64,000 bases of DNA from Limnochordia bacterium. GTDB taxonomy: Bacteria > Bacillota > Limnochordia > DUMW01. The stretch spans positions 1 through 64,000 of the forward strand of contig JALNWK010000003.1 of assembly GCA_023230925.1 (NCBI GenBank). Direction: 5' to 3'. Below the pieces are notes generated by a model. The model saw nothing but the letters and a program-made list of their open reading frames with translations, was not told the origin of the DNA and made no database searches. Each line of letters begins with the position of its first letter. Position 1 is the stretch's first letter. Positions 25,393 to 34,687 of the stretch are shown piece after piece. Made by a program: the position numbers and the translations under genes.

Positions 25393-28300
25393 ATGAAGTA
25401 CCGGGACTTGGTACAATTTGAACCGATAACTAGCGTAATTCAGCTTAAGGACGCTAATGAATTCAGTAAGGCACAGCGTCTTGTAGAGACCTATGTTATC
25501 TCTGAGCAGATGGCAGACAAGCTTATTTCCATGGTATTTCGACATCTCCAGTTTGACGAACCCACGGACAACAAGGCCCTTCTGATCGTCGGAAACTATG
25601 GATCGGGCAAGTCCCATCTTATGTCTGTAGTCTCTGCTGTTGCCGAACATCGAACGCTTGCGGCATACCTTACCAACGATGATGTTGCTCAGGGAGCTGA
25701 GGACATTGCGGGGAAGTTTAAGGTGATCCGTCTTGAGCTTGGTTCGACTACAATGGCCCTGCGTGACGCTATTGTAGGTACATTACAGGAGCAACTTTCT
25801 AGGATGGGTGTCGATTACGTTTTTCCATCGGCAGCTGATGTCGTCAATCACAAGAGCGCTTTCGAGGACATGATGAGCGCGTACCACCAGGTGTATCCTG
25901 AGCACGGTTTGTTGATGGTGGTGGATGAGTTGTTGGACTATCTCTATTCCAGAGATGATATGCAAAAGGTGCGGGATTTAGGGTTTCTTCGGGAAATCGG
26001 GGAAGCATGCAAGGATTTGCGGTTTAGATTTATTGCTGGCGTCCAAGAAGCAATCTTCGAAAGCCCACGGTTTGCTAGTGTTGGGGATAGTCTACGGCGA
26101 GTAAAAGATCGTTTTGAACAAGTATTGATTGTCAGAGAAGATGTGAAGTTCGTTGTATCAGAGCGATTGCTCAAAAAAACCACGGTACAACAAGCCAAGA
26201 TTGCCGCGCATTTGAAGCCCTTTGCCAAGTTCTACGGAGACATGAACGAGCGTATGGATGAATTCATTCATTTGTTTCCGGTGCACCCTGATTACATTGA
26301 TACCGTCGAGAAGGTGTCTGTGGCTGAAAAGCGACACATCTTAAAGACCCTTTCTCTTTCTATGGAAAGACTACTGGAACAGGAACTACCCCAGGACCAG
26401 CCCGGACTTATTACCTTTGATAGTTATTGGACCACCCTTATGGAAGACTCATCTTATCGTAATATTGAGAATATAAGAATCGTCTCGGATCGTAGTCGAG
26501 TCCTAGAGGACAAAATAGACCGAATGACCCGCAAAAACTATCAGACGATGGCAAAACGGATCATCCACGGTTTGTCGGTACATCGTTTGACAGTGGGGGA
26601 TATTCACTCCCCTATCGGCTTAACTCCTGAAGAGTTGCGGGATACTCTTTGCTTGTATGAACCAGAAATAGCGGGTTTTGGTGGGGAGCCAGCTGAGGAT
26701 CTTGCAGGACATGTGGGGACAGTGTTAGATGAGATCAGAAGAATGGTCAGTGGGCAATTCATTTCCTTTAACCCCGATAACCGCCAGTATTATCTGGATC
26801 TAGACAAGCATTATGACTACGATGCGGACATTGAAAATGAAACGGGCAGTATTGGCCCGGTACATCTAAACCGCTATTACTATGAGGCATTGAAGCGTTT
26901 AATGGAATGTGCGGACCAGACATATGTCAATGGATTTCGCATTTGGGAGCATGAATTGGAGTGGCTGGAGTGTAAAGCAGCCCGTCTGGGCTATCTGTTC
27001 TTTGGTTGCCCCAACGAGCGGTCTACTGTTGCGCCGCCCAGGGAGTTTTATCTGTATTTCATCCAGCCTTACGAGGCTCCTCGGTTTAAGAATGAGAATA
27101 AACCAGATGAAGTATTCCTTTACCTTGAACCAGATGAGGTCTTCGATGAAACATTAAGATACTATGCGGCAGCTTCTGAATTAGCGAATCGCTCCTCCGG
27201 TAGTACAAAAGTGGTCTTCGAAGAAAAGGCAGATGGTCTCCTAGGTGACTTAGCGAACTGGCTACGGGAAAATTTCACTGAAGTATATAAGATAACTTAC
27301 CAGGGCTCAACCAGAAAGCTAAGTACTTGGCTGAGGCAGCAGCATGTACCAAGAAGCGAGGTCGTTAACATTCGTGATGTGGTAAATACCGTGAGCTCGG
27401 GGTGTTTAGCCCCACATTTCAGAGACCGGGCGCCGGAATATCCTAGTTTCAAAACGTTAATTACCTCGCAGAACCGTCCACAGGCGATGCGCGATGCTTT
27501 ACGCGCAATTGCAGGTGGTACAAGAACAAAGCAGGCTACCGATGTACTTCAAGCCCTTGAATTGATGGATGGGGAGCGTATTGACCCACGAAATTCTCGA
27601 TATGCTAGACATATCTTATCTATTCTCGAGGAAAAGTCTGGACAGGTGATTAATCGTTCTGAACTCATCGAGGATGTTTACGGGGTTGATTATTTCGCTC
27701 CGAACTTGTTCAGATTGGAGCCAGAGTGGTTAATTGTTGTTATAGTAGCCTTAGTATATTCGGGTCATCTTGTTCTAGTTACTTCCAGGCAAAAGATAGA
27801 TGCGACGCAGTTAGCTATGCTACCTCAGCTTTCCGACGAGGAGCTACTTAGTTTTAGACACGTTGCACCACCAAAGGACTGGAATCTATTGGCGATGCAA
27901 GCGTTAATGGAGCTGCTTGGTCTTGCGCCAGGGCTAGCAGTAGGTATCACCCAACGGGATAACCAAGCTGTCCAACAGGTCCAGGCGAAAATAGATACAA
28001 TGCTATCGGACTTGGTTAAAGGGTTAGAGTACCTAAAAGGTGGGTTACATTTTTGGAGCAAAGACCTACTTGCTGCCGAAGAAGAAAACAGGGTACGTGC
28101 GGAGCTTACCAAGACCAAGACCTTTCTTGAAACCATTCGAAGGTATTCCACACCGGCTAAGTTTCAGAACTTCGCCCATGATGAGCAACAAATTGAAGAG
28201 TATAAGGTGGGGCTGCGTGAACTTGAAAAGCTTGAGAATCTAAGGAAAGTTACTAGCGAGCTAGATCCACTTGTCAATTACTTTGTGGCGGTTGAGGTCA

Positions 28301-29085
28301 TATTGCCCGAAGACCACGACTTTATCACTTCCATCCGTGATCTTCACGAGAACCTTCACTCACAGCTGAGTTCCAACAAGTGGCAGGAGGCTGGTTTTTC
28401 CTCTAGTGCCAAACGGCAGCTTAAAGGGCTCCAAGACTCATATATTGACATGTATCTTAAGGACCATCAACAGGCTAGGCTCGATGTTGGTCAAGACAAG
28501 CGTAAGACAGAACTATCACGTGATCCACGGCTCAAAGCCGTACGAAGCTTAGCACCGATTAAAGTAATGAATCGGGGACAGCTTACCGATTTTGAAAACA
28601 CGCTTAATAACCTAAAAACTTGTCCAGCGTTGACGCGAAAGGATCTACAGAGTAGACCTAAATGTCCCCATTGTGGCTATCTTCCAGGTACTTCACAAAC
28701 GAATGTAGCGAAGGTGCTCGAAGCCTTAGAGATGGATTTGGAGCAGTTGTACAATCAATGGACTAAGCAGCTTCTAGGGGAACTTAATGATCCGACTGTC
28801 AAAGATAACTTTGACTTACTCAAACCAGAGCAGAGAAAATTGATCGAAGATTTCCTAGACAACGGTTCTCTACCTGAAGAGACCGACGATGAATTCGTGT
28901 TGGCTATACAGGAGCTTCTAGATGGTCTCATCCCTGTGTCCATTGACGTAGAGCAACTACATCAGTATTTATTTGTTCCTGGTATGCCTTTGACCTGTAC
29001 AGAACTGAAGAACAGATTTGATGAATACTTGAATGATTTGCTCAAAGGAAAAGAACGAGATCAAGTTCGTATTGTGCTGAAATAG
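25393..29085 (+). CDS. brxC: BREX protein BrxC/PglY-type large ATPase
   Basis: This 1230-residue protein is the large P-loop ATPase of the BREX machine. Walker A GNYGSGKSHLMS is at about residue 70 and Walker B LLMVVDELLDYL at about 172, followed by an AAA+ module to about residue 420. Residues 700-1130 are mostly helical, probably DNA- or protein-binding. A small CPHCGYLPG cysteine pair lies near 1090 and may be half of a zinc site. AGAAGGAGG precedes ATG 25393. In BREX, BrxC is needed for both DNA methylation and phage exclusion. Length fits the family (about 1200 residues). Confidence 0.93.
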   Translation: MKYRDLVQFEPITSVIQLKDANEFSKAQRLVETYVISEQMADKLISMVFRHLQFDEPTDNKALLIVGNYGSGKSHLMSVVSAVAEHRTLAAYLTNDDVAQGAEDIAGKFKVIRLELGSTTMALRDAIVGTLQEQLSRMGVDYVFPSAADVVNHKSAFEDMMSAYHQVYPEHGLLMVVDELLDYLYSRDDMQKVRDLGFLREIGEACKDLRFRFIAGVQEAIFESPRFASVGDSLRRVKDRFEQVLIVREDVKFVVSERLLKKTTVQQAKIAAHLKPFAKFYGDMNERMDEFIHLFPVHPDYIDTVEKVSVAEKRHILKTLSLSMERLLEQELPQDQPGLITFDSYWTTLMEDSSYRNIENIRIVSDRSRVLEDKIDRMTRKNYQTMAKRIIHGLSVHRLTVGDIHSPIGLTPEELRDTLCLYEPEIAGFGGEPAEDLAGHVGTVLDEIRRMVSGQFISFNPDNRQYYLDLDKHYDYDADIENETGSIGPVHLNRYYYEALKRLMECADQTYVNGFRIWEHELEWLECKAARLGYLFFGCPNERSTVAPPREFYLYFIQPYEAPRFKNENKPDEVFLYLEPDEVFDETLRYYAAASELANRSSGSTKVVFEEKADGLLGDLANWLRENFTEVYKITYQGSTRKLSTWLRQQHVPRSEVVNIRDVVNTVSSGCLAPHFRDRAPEYPSFKTLITSQNRPQAMRDALRAIAGGTRTKQATDVLQALELMDGERIDPRNSRYARHILSILEEKSGQVINRSELIEDVYGVDYFAPNLFRLEPEWLIVVIVALVYSGHLVLVTSRQKIDATQLAMLPQLSDEELLSFRHVAPPKDWNLLAMQALMELLGLAPGLAVGITQRDNQAVQQVQAKIDTMLSDLVKGLEYLKGGLHFWSKDLLAAEEENRVRAELTKTKTFLETIRRYSTPAKFQNFAHDEQQIEEYKVGLRELEKLENLRKVTSELDPLVNYFVAVEVILPEDHDFITSIRDLHENLHSQLSSNKWQEAGFSSSAKRQLKGLQDSYIDMYLKDHQQARLDVGQDKRKTELSRDPRLKAVRSLAPIKVMNRGQLTDFENTLNNLKTCPALTRKDLQSRPKCPHCGYLPGTSQTNVAKVLEALEMDLEQLYNQWTKQLLGELNDPTVKDNFDLLKPEQRKLIEDFLDNGSLPEETDDEFVLAIQELLDGLIPVSIDVEQLHQYLFVPGMPLTCTELKNRFDEYLNDLLKGKERDQVRIVLK

Positions 29086-29097
29086 GAGGTCGTTTCA

Positions 29098-31878
29098 ATG
29101 GTACAAAACGAGAAGATACCTTTTGTTATAGAAGATGTGGATACGGAAACGGTTACCCAAGGTCCGGTGGAGTGCCTCGGTATAACCTTTACCAATGATG
29201 AAGAGCGCCGGGAATACTTCCGAGAGAAGCTCCGGCAAAAGCTTGAAGAACCCGAGTTTCGTCAGATTGAGGGTTTTCCCATCGGTAGCGATGAGGATAT
29301 TCTTGCTCTTTCCGATCCACCGTATTATACAGCGTGTCCTAATCCCTTTATTCAGGATTTTATTGATTACTATGGTAGGCCCTATGATCCCAACGAAGAT
29401 TATCACCGAGAGCCCTTTGCAGCAGATGTTAGTGAAGGCAAGAACGATCCCATCTACAACGCTCATTCGTATCATACGAAGGTACCACACAAGGCCATTA
29501 TGCGGTATATACTCCACTATACTAAACCAGGGGACATCGTCTACGATGGCTTCTGTGGCACTGGCATGACTGGAGTTGCGGCTCAACTCTGTGGGGATCG
29601 GGAGGTAGTTGAATCTTTAGGATACCGCATCGATGACGATGGAACCATTCTCAAAAGAGAAATTAATGAACAAGGGGAAGTGTCCTGGGTTCCTTTTTCC
29701 AAACTTGGTGCTCGGTATGCTGTACTAAATGATCTTTCCCCGGCTGCCACCTTCATTGCTTATAACTACAATACGCCTGTCGATGTGGATCAGTTTGAAA
29801 AGGAAGCCAAGCGCATTCTAAAAGAGGTGGAAGCCGAATGTGGATGGATGTATCAGACACTGCATACAGACGGCAAGGCCAAAGGAAGGATCAACTACAC
29901 GGTATGGTCCGATGTATTCACTTGTCCTGAGTGTGCCCACGAGATCATTTTCTGGGAGGCCGCGGTTGATCAGGAAGCCGGAAAGGTACGGAAAGAGTTT
30001 CCATGTCCCTATTGCAGTGCGATTCTCAAAAAGTCAAACATGGAGCGCGCCTGGACTACTAAGTATGATGACACCTTAGAACAGACGATAAGACAGGCAA
30101 AACAAGTACCCGTGTTGATTAATTATAGTATCGGAAGAAAACGGTTTGAAAAGGCACCAGATGAGGCTGACTTGGCATTAATCCGGAAGATTGAAGAGAG
30201 TGAAATTCCATACCCATATCCCACAGAATCAATCCCAGATGGTGATAAAACCGGTGAGCCAAGAAGGATCGGCATTACTCACGCGCATCATTTTTACACG
30301 AAGCGAAATCTATGGATATTAGCTGCGTTTTCGCAGAGAGCACGTGTACGTAGCATGAGAATGCTTTGGGTTGTTACGGCTGTTACAGAGGGTTCCTCAC
30401 TTCTGAATCGGGAGAGGCCTTTCGGTCTTCCGAGTAAACTATCTGGGACTTTATATGTCAGTTCTATGATCAGAGAAATCAACTCGATTGAGTTTTTGCG
30501 GCGGAAAATAAAGAGATATCAATGTAAAAGTAATCAACTCCGAGTCTCATCCGAGTGCCGCTCAACAACAACGGGGTTTTACACGGATAGCTCGATGGAT
30601 TATATTTTCACGGATCCACCATTTGGTAGCAATCTAATGTATTCTGAACTCAACTTCCTTTGGGAGTCCTGGTTAAGGGTTTATACGGATAACGTACCGG
30701 AAGCCATTGAAAACAGAACTCAAGGCAAAAATTTGCCACAGTACCAGGAGCTCATGACCCGTTGCTTCCATGAGTACTATCGGGTATTGAAGCCAGGCCG
30801 CTGGATGACGGTGGAATTTCATAATTCTAAAAACAGTGTCTGGCACGCGATCCAGGAGGCTTTACAGCGGGCAGGGCTTGTTGTTGCTGATGTCCGTACA
30901 CTTGATAAAAAACAAGGCTCATTTAATCAAGTAGTAGCTGGCCGCGCTGTAAAACAAGATATTATTATTTCAGCATATAAACCTAACGATGGCCTGGAAG
31001 AACGATTCAAGCTTAAGGCTGGCACTGTAGATGGCGCCTGGGACTTTGTCCGGAGTCACTTGCGTCAATTACCGGTTGCCGTTATCAAAGATGGTAAATT
31101 GGAGGTTATTACTGAGCGGATGAATTATCTCCTTTATGATCGGATGGTAGCCTTCCATGTGGAGCGGGGTGTCATTGTTCCCATATCAGCAGGCGATTTC
31201 TACGAAGGTCTTGAGCAGCGTTTTCCACAAAGAGACGGCATGTACTTTCTCCCTACGCAGGTAAATGAATATGATCGTGCATGGGCCAAAGTAGAAGCGG
31301 TAGAACAGATTGAGATGTTTGTTCATGATGAGGCTACAGCCATCCAGTGGTTGAAGCAGCAACTTGGCTCCAAACCACAGACCTATCAGGAAATACATCC
31401 ATTGTACATGAAAGAGATTACTGGCTGGCAACGACATGAAAAGACGATGGAGTTGTCGAGACTGCTTGAGGAAAACTTTCTATGCTACGATGGTACCGGT
31501 GATGTGCCTAGTCAGATCTGTCGCTATCTGTCCAGGAACTTCAAAGAGCTACGTAATGTGGAAAAGGATGATCCTGCCTTAAGGGCTAAGGCCAAGGATC
31601 GTTGGTACGTGCCTGATGCAAACAAGGTAGGTGATCTGGAGAAACTGCGCGAACGGGCGTTGTTGCGGGAATTTGAGGAATACCGCAACTCTAACCAGAA
31701 AAGGCTTGGTGTCTTTCGTTCTGAGGCTATTCGTGCTGGATTTAGGAAGGCTTGGGGGCAACAAGATTACGAAGTCATTGTGCAGGTGGGAAGCAAGATC
31801 CCCGAGCGCGTTCTTCAAGAAGATTCTAGGTTAATCATGTGGTATGACCAGGCCTCACGAAAGCTACGATCGCGGTGA
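29098..31878 (+). CDS. pglXI: BREX type 3 DNA methyltransferase PglXI
   Basis: This 926-residue adenine-type methyltransferase marks host DNA in type 3 BREX. Motif I (SAM binding) is DGFCGTGMTG near residue 150 and the catalytic motif IV is FTDPPFGSNLMY near residue 503; a DPPF rather than NPPY core is typical of this class. Between them lie two CxxC pairs, CPEC near 276 and CPYC near 303, which look like a zinc ribbon. The last 300 residues are a probable DNA-recognition region. GGAGGTCGTTTCA precedes ATG 29098, 12 nt after brxC. The recognised DNA site cannot be read from the sequence. Confidence 0.93.
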   Translation: MVQNEKIPFVIEDVDTETVTQGPVECLGITFTNDEERREYFREKLRQKLEEPEFRQIEGFPIGSDEDILALSDPPYYTACPNPFIQDFIDYYGRPYDPNEDYHREPFAADVSEGKNDPIYNAHSYHTKVPHKAIMRYILHYTKPGDIVYDGFCGTGMTGVAAQLCGDREVVESLGYRIDDDGTILKREINEQGEVSWVPFSKLGARYAVLNDLSPAATFIAYNYNTPVDVDQFEKEAKRILKEVEAECGWMYQTLHTDGKAKGRINYTVWSDVFTCPECAHEIIFWEAAVDQEAGKVRKEFPCPYCSAILKKSNMERAWTTKYDDTLEQTIRQAKQVPVLINYSIGRKRFEKAPDEADLALIRKIEESEIPYPYPTESIPDGDKTGEPRRIGITHAHHFYTKRNLWILAAFSQRARVRSMRMLWVVTAVTEGSSLLNRERPFGLPSKLSGTLYVSSMIREINSIEFLRRKIKRYQCKSNQLRVSSECRSTTTGFYTDSSMDYIFTDPPFGSNLMYSELNFLWESWLRVYTDNVPEAIENRTQGKNLPQYQELMTRCFHEYYRVLKPGRWMTVEFHNSKNSVWHAIQEALQRAGLVVADVRTLDKKQGSFNQVVAGRAVKQDIIISAYKPNDGLEERFKLKAGTVDGAWDFVRSHLRQLPVAVIKDGKLEVITERMNYLLYDRMVAFHVERGVIVPISAGDFYEGLEQRFPQRDGMYFLPTQVNEYDRAWAKVEAVEQIEMFVHDEATAIQWLKQQLGSKPQTYQEIHPLYMKEITGWQRHEKTMELSRLLEENFLCYDGTGDVPSQICRYLSRNFKELRNVEKDDPALRAKAKDRWYVPDANKVGDLEKLRERALLREFEEYRNSNQKRLGVFRSEAIRAGFRKAWGQQDYEVIVQVGSKIPERVLQEDSRLIMWYDQASRKLRSR

Positions 31879-31885
31879 TGGGTCT

Positions 31886-34687
31886 ATGAAGCGGATTGAA
31901 GTCGGCAGTTGGATTTTTAGCACTGAACACCGTCAGTGGTGCCAAGTTATAGACACCCAGAAGTTGTGGGGAAATACAAGCTATCGTGTTTGGTTGCCTG
32001 AACAGGATGCGGTTTTGCGGATTAATGCTGAAGATGTGCGAACCATGGATGAACTGGATCTTCCCTCGGCAGATCAGTTGACATATGTTGCCGCAGCGGC
32101 GAAGATCGCGGATTCGTTAACGGGAGATGTTCTGTTGGCGCCCCTTGACTCCTCCGTAATTCCCTTGCCGCATCAGATCCGGGCATTGTCCCGGGCAATG
32201 AGTGGAGATCGCGTCCGCTATTTACTGGCGGATGAGGTGGGTCTAGGGAAGACAATTGAGGCGGGACTTATCATGCGGGAATTGAAGCTGCGGGGGAAGG
32301 TGAAACGCACCTTAGTAATTGCCCCTAGGGGTCTAGTTACCCAATGGGTCGCTGAGCTAAAGACTCACTTCAACGAGGAGTTGCGACTATTAATCCCTGG
32401 GGAGTTTGCTGCTTATCGTCAGGTGCTCAAAGAAGACAACATTTGGCGTAGTTTTCCGCAGGTGGTTTGCCCTGTTGACTCGGTAAAACCACTTGATAGC
32501 CGGCGGGGTTGGTCGGAAGAACGTATAGCTAAGTACAACGAAGAACGGTATGAGGATCTCATTTCAGCGGGATGGGACCTAATCATTGTTGATGAGGCAC
32601 ACCGGCTTGCAGGTGGTCACGATCAAGTTGCTAGGTATAAGTTAGGGCAAGGATTGGCGGAAGCGGCACCGTACTTGTTGTTGCTTTCGGCAACGCCCCA
32701 TCAAGGAAAGACAGATGCCTTCTGTCGTCTGATGTCTCTGCTTGATGCTCGCACCTTCATTGATGAAGAGAGCATTACCCGGGAGCGGATCCAGCCTTAC
32801 GTAATTAGAACGGAGAAACGACAGGCCATTGATGCACAGGGCAAGCCACTGTTTAAACCTCGAAGGACACAGTTAATTGCAGTTCCCTGGGGATTGGAGC
32901 ATGCAAAACAAAATGATTTGTACGATGCTGTTACCGACTACGTACGCAAAGGCTATGATCAAGCCATGCGGGAAAAACATCACTACATCGGTTTTTTGAT
33001 GATTCTAATGCAGCGTTTGGTCGCATCAAGTACCCGGGCGATTCGTGTTACCTTGAAACGGCGGCTAGAAACACTGAGTACTTCTGAGAAAGGTCTATCG
33101 TTGCTGGAAGATTTCCCACAGGAGGAATGGGCCGAACTGGATGGCGAAGAGCAGACTGAAATACTGGTGAAGCTTGCTGAGGCTGTGGAGAATGAGCAAA
33201 GTGAAGTCAAATGGCTTCTAGATATGGCTATGCGGTGCGAAGAGGAAGGTCCTGATGTGAAGGCTGAGGCTTTACTGGATTGGATCTATCGGTTACAGGA
33301 AGAGGAACGGGAGCCTTCGTTGAAAGTGCTTATCTTCACCGAGTTCGTCTCTACGCAGGAGATGCTATATGAATTTCTTACTGGGAGAGGGTTTCTTGTT
33401 ACTTGCCTCAATGGTTCTATGGATATGCATGAACGCAAAGCGGTTCAGGAGCACTTTACTAACGAGGCCCGTATTTTAATCTCAACAGATGCCGGTGGGG
33501 AGGGCCTGAATTTGCAATTTTGCCATGTGGTGATCAACTACGACATCCCCTGGAATCCGATGCGATTAGAACAGCGAATTGGTCGAGTGGATCGGATTGG
33601 CCAGACCCGTGTGGTGCGCGCCATAAATCTCGTATTGGAAGATTCTGTGGAGCACCGTATCCTAGAGGTACTCACTGAAAAACTAGCTGTAATCTTAAGG
33701 GACCTTGGGGTGGATAAGACAAGCGATGTCCTTGATTCAGGGCAATCAGCGGAACTATTTGATGAGCTATACATAAATGCTATTTTAGATCCTACCAATC
33801 TGGAAGCATCGCTTATGAAAAACCTAAACCAGTTCGCTACCCAAGCCAAACAAACGAAGGAGAGTGCCCTAATCCTTGGAGATATAACTGAGTTAAAACC
33901 TGATGAGGCACAACGCCTCAGTGCCCATCCACTTCCGGACTGGGTGGAACGGATGACTACTAGTTTTATTCGGGCCCATGGTGGCAAAGCCGAAAGGCTC
34001 CTTGGTGAATGGAACCTAATCTGGCCAGATGGTGAAGAGGCTTTCGGTGTGGTCTTTACGGCAAAGGAGGCTAGGGCCAATCCCTTTGCCCGACACTTAA
34101 CTTTAGAAGAGCCTCGTGTCCGTGGACTAGTCATGCGCTTGCCCCGTTTTGCTCAGGGTCAGCCAATACCCATCATTGAATTGGCGGGCATGCCAGTTGG
34201 TGTATGTGGGTTCTGGTCTTTGTGGGAGATCTCTATCCATACCCGTGACTGGAATCGAAGAAGCATTCTCCCCTTGTTCGTACACGATGATGGTAGGATT
34301 CTGATGCCTACTGCAAGACGTATTTGGGATCAGTTGCTTTCTGAGTCCATAAGAGTCAAAGGCCACCTCACAAGGGAGAAAGCCGAGGAGATATTTATAG
34401 ATCTCGTGCACAATGCTAAGGTACAGGGACAGGAGACCTTTCAAGAGTTACTGCGCGCCCACAGGCAATCCCTCGAACAAGAAAGGGCAAAGGGTAATTA
34501 TTTCTTTAGTGTACGTCGTGAAGCCATTGAGAAACACGGTCTATCCACCGTTCGTCGTCATCGTCTAAAGGAACTTGAGCAGGAATTAGCGGTCTGGCAA
34601 AAGCAAATGGTGCAAAAAAGCAGAACTATTCCGGACTTGATCCCGTTAATGATCCTTCGTTTGGAGGAGGGTAGGTACCATGTCTAA
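31886..34687 (+). CDS. brxHII: BREX type 3 SNF2-family helicase BrxHII
   Basis: This 933-residue protein is a Snf2/RapA-like translocase. Motifs seen are LADEVGLGKTIEA (I, about residue 113), LIIVDEAHRLAGG (II, about 231), SATPHQGKTD (III, about 269), STDAGGEGLNLQ (V, about 532) and QRIGRVDRIGQ (VI, about 561). The C-terminal 330 residues are specific to the family. ATG 31886 is preferred, 7 nt after pglXI, with GGTGATGGG just upstream; an ATG at 31844 inside pglXI lacks a site. The helicase is the partner that replaces BrxL in type 3 BREX. It overlaps pglZ by 8 nt. Confidence 0.92.
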   Translation: MKRIEVGSWIFSTEHRQWCQVIDTQKLWGNTSYRVWLPEQDAVLRINAEDVRTMDELDLPSADQLTYVAAAAKIADSLTGDVLLAPLDSSVIPLPHQIRALSRAMSGDRVRYLLADEVGLGKTIEAGLIMRELKLRGKVKRTLVIAPRGLVTQWVAELKTHFNEELRLLIPGEFAAYRQVLKEDNIWRSFPQVVCPVDSVKPLDSRRGWSEERIAKYNEERYEDLISAGWDLIIVDEAHRLAGGHDQVARYKLGQGLAEAAPYLLLLSATPHQGKTDAFCRLMSLLDARTFIDEESITRERIQPYVIRTEKRQAIDAQGKPLFKPRRTQLIAVPWGLEHAKQNDLYDAVTDYVRKGYDQAMREKHHYIGFLMILMQRLVASSTRAIRVTLKRRLETLSTSEKGLSLLEDFPQEEWAELDGEEQTEILVKLAEAVENEQSEVKWLLDMAMRCEEEGPDVKAEALLDWIYRLQEEEREPSLKVLIFTEFVSTQEMLYEFLTGRGFLVTCLNGSMDMHERKAVQEHFTNEARILISTDAGGEGLNLQFCHVVINYDIPWNPMRLEQRIGRVDRIGQTRVVRAINLVLEDSVEHRILEVLTEKLAVILRDLGVDKTSDVLDSGQSAELFDELYINAILDPTNLEASLMKNLNQFATQAKQTKESALILGDITELKPDEAQRLSAHPLPDWVERMTTSFIRAHGGKAERLLGEWNLIWPDGEEAFGVVFTAKEARANPFARHLTLEEPRVRGLVMRLPRFAQGQPIPIIELAGMPVGVCGFWSLWEISIHTRDWNRRSILPLFVHDDGRILMPTARRIWDQLLSESIRVKGHLTREKAEEIFIDLVHNAKVQGQETFQELLRAHRQSLEQERAKGNYFFSVRREAIEKHGLSTVRRHRLKELEQELAVWQKQMVQKSRTIPDLIPLMILRLEEGRYHV

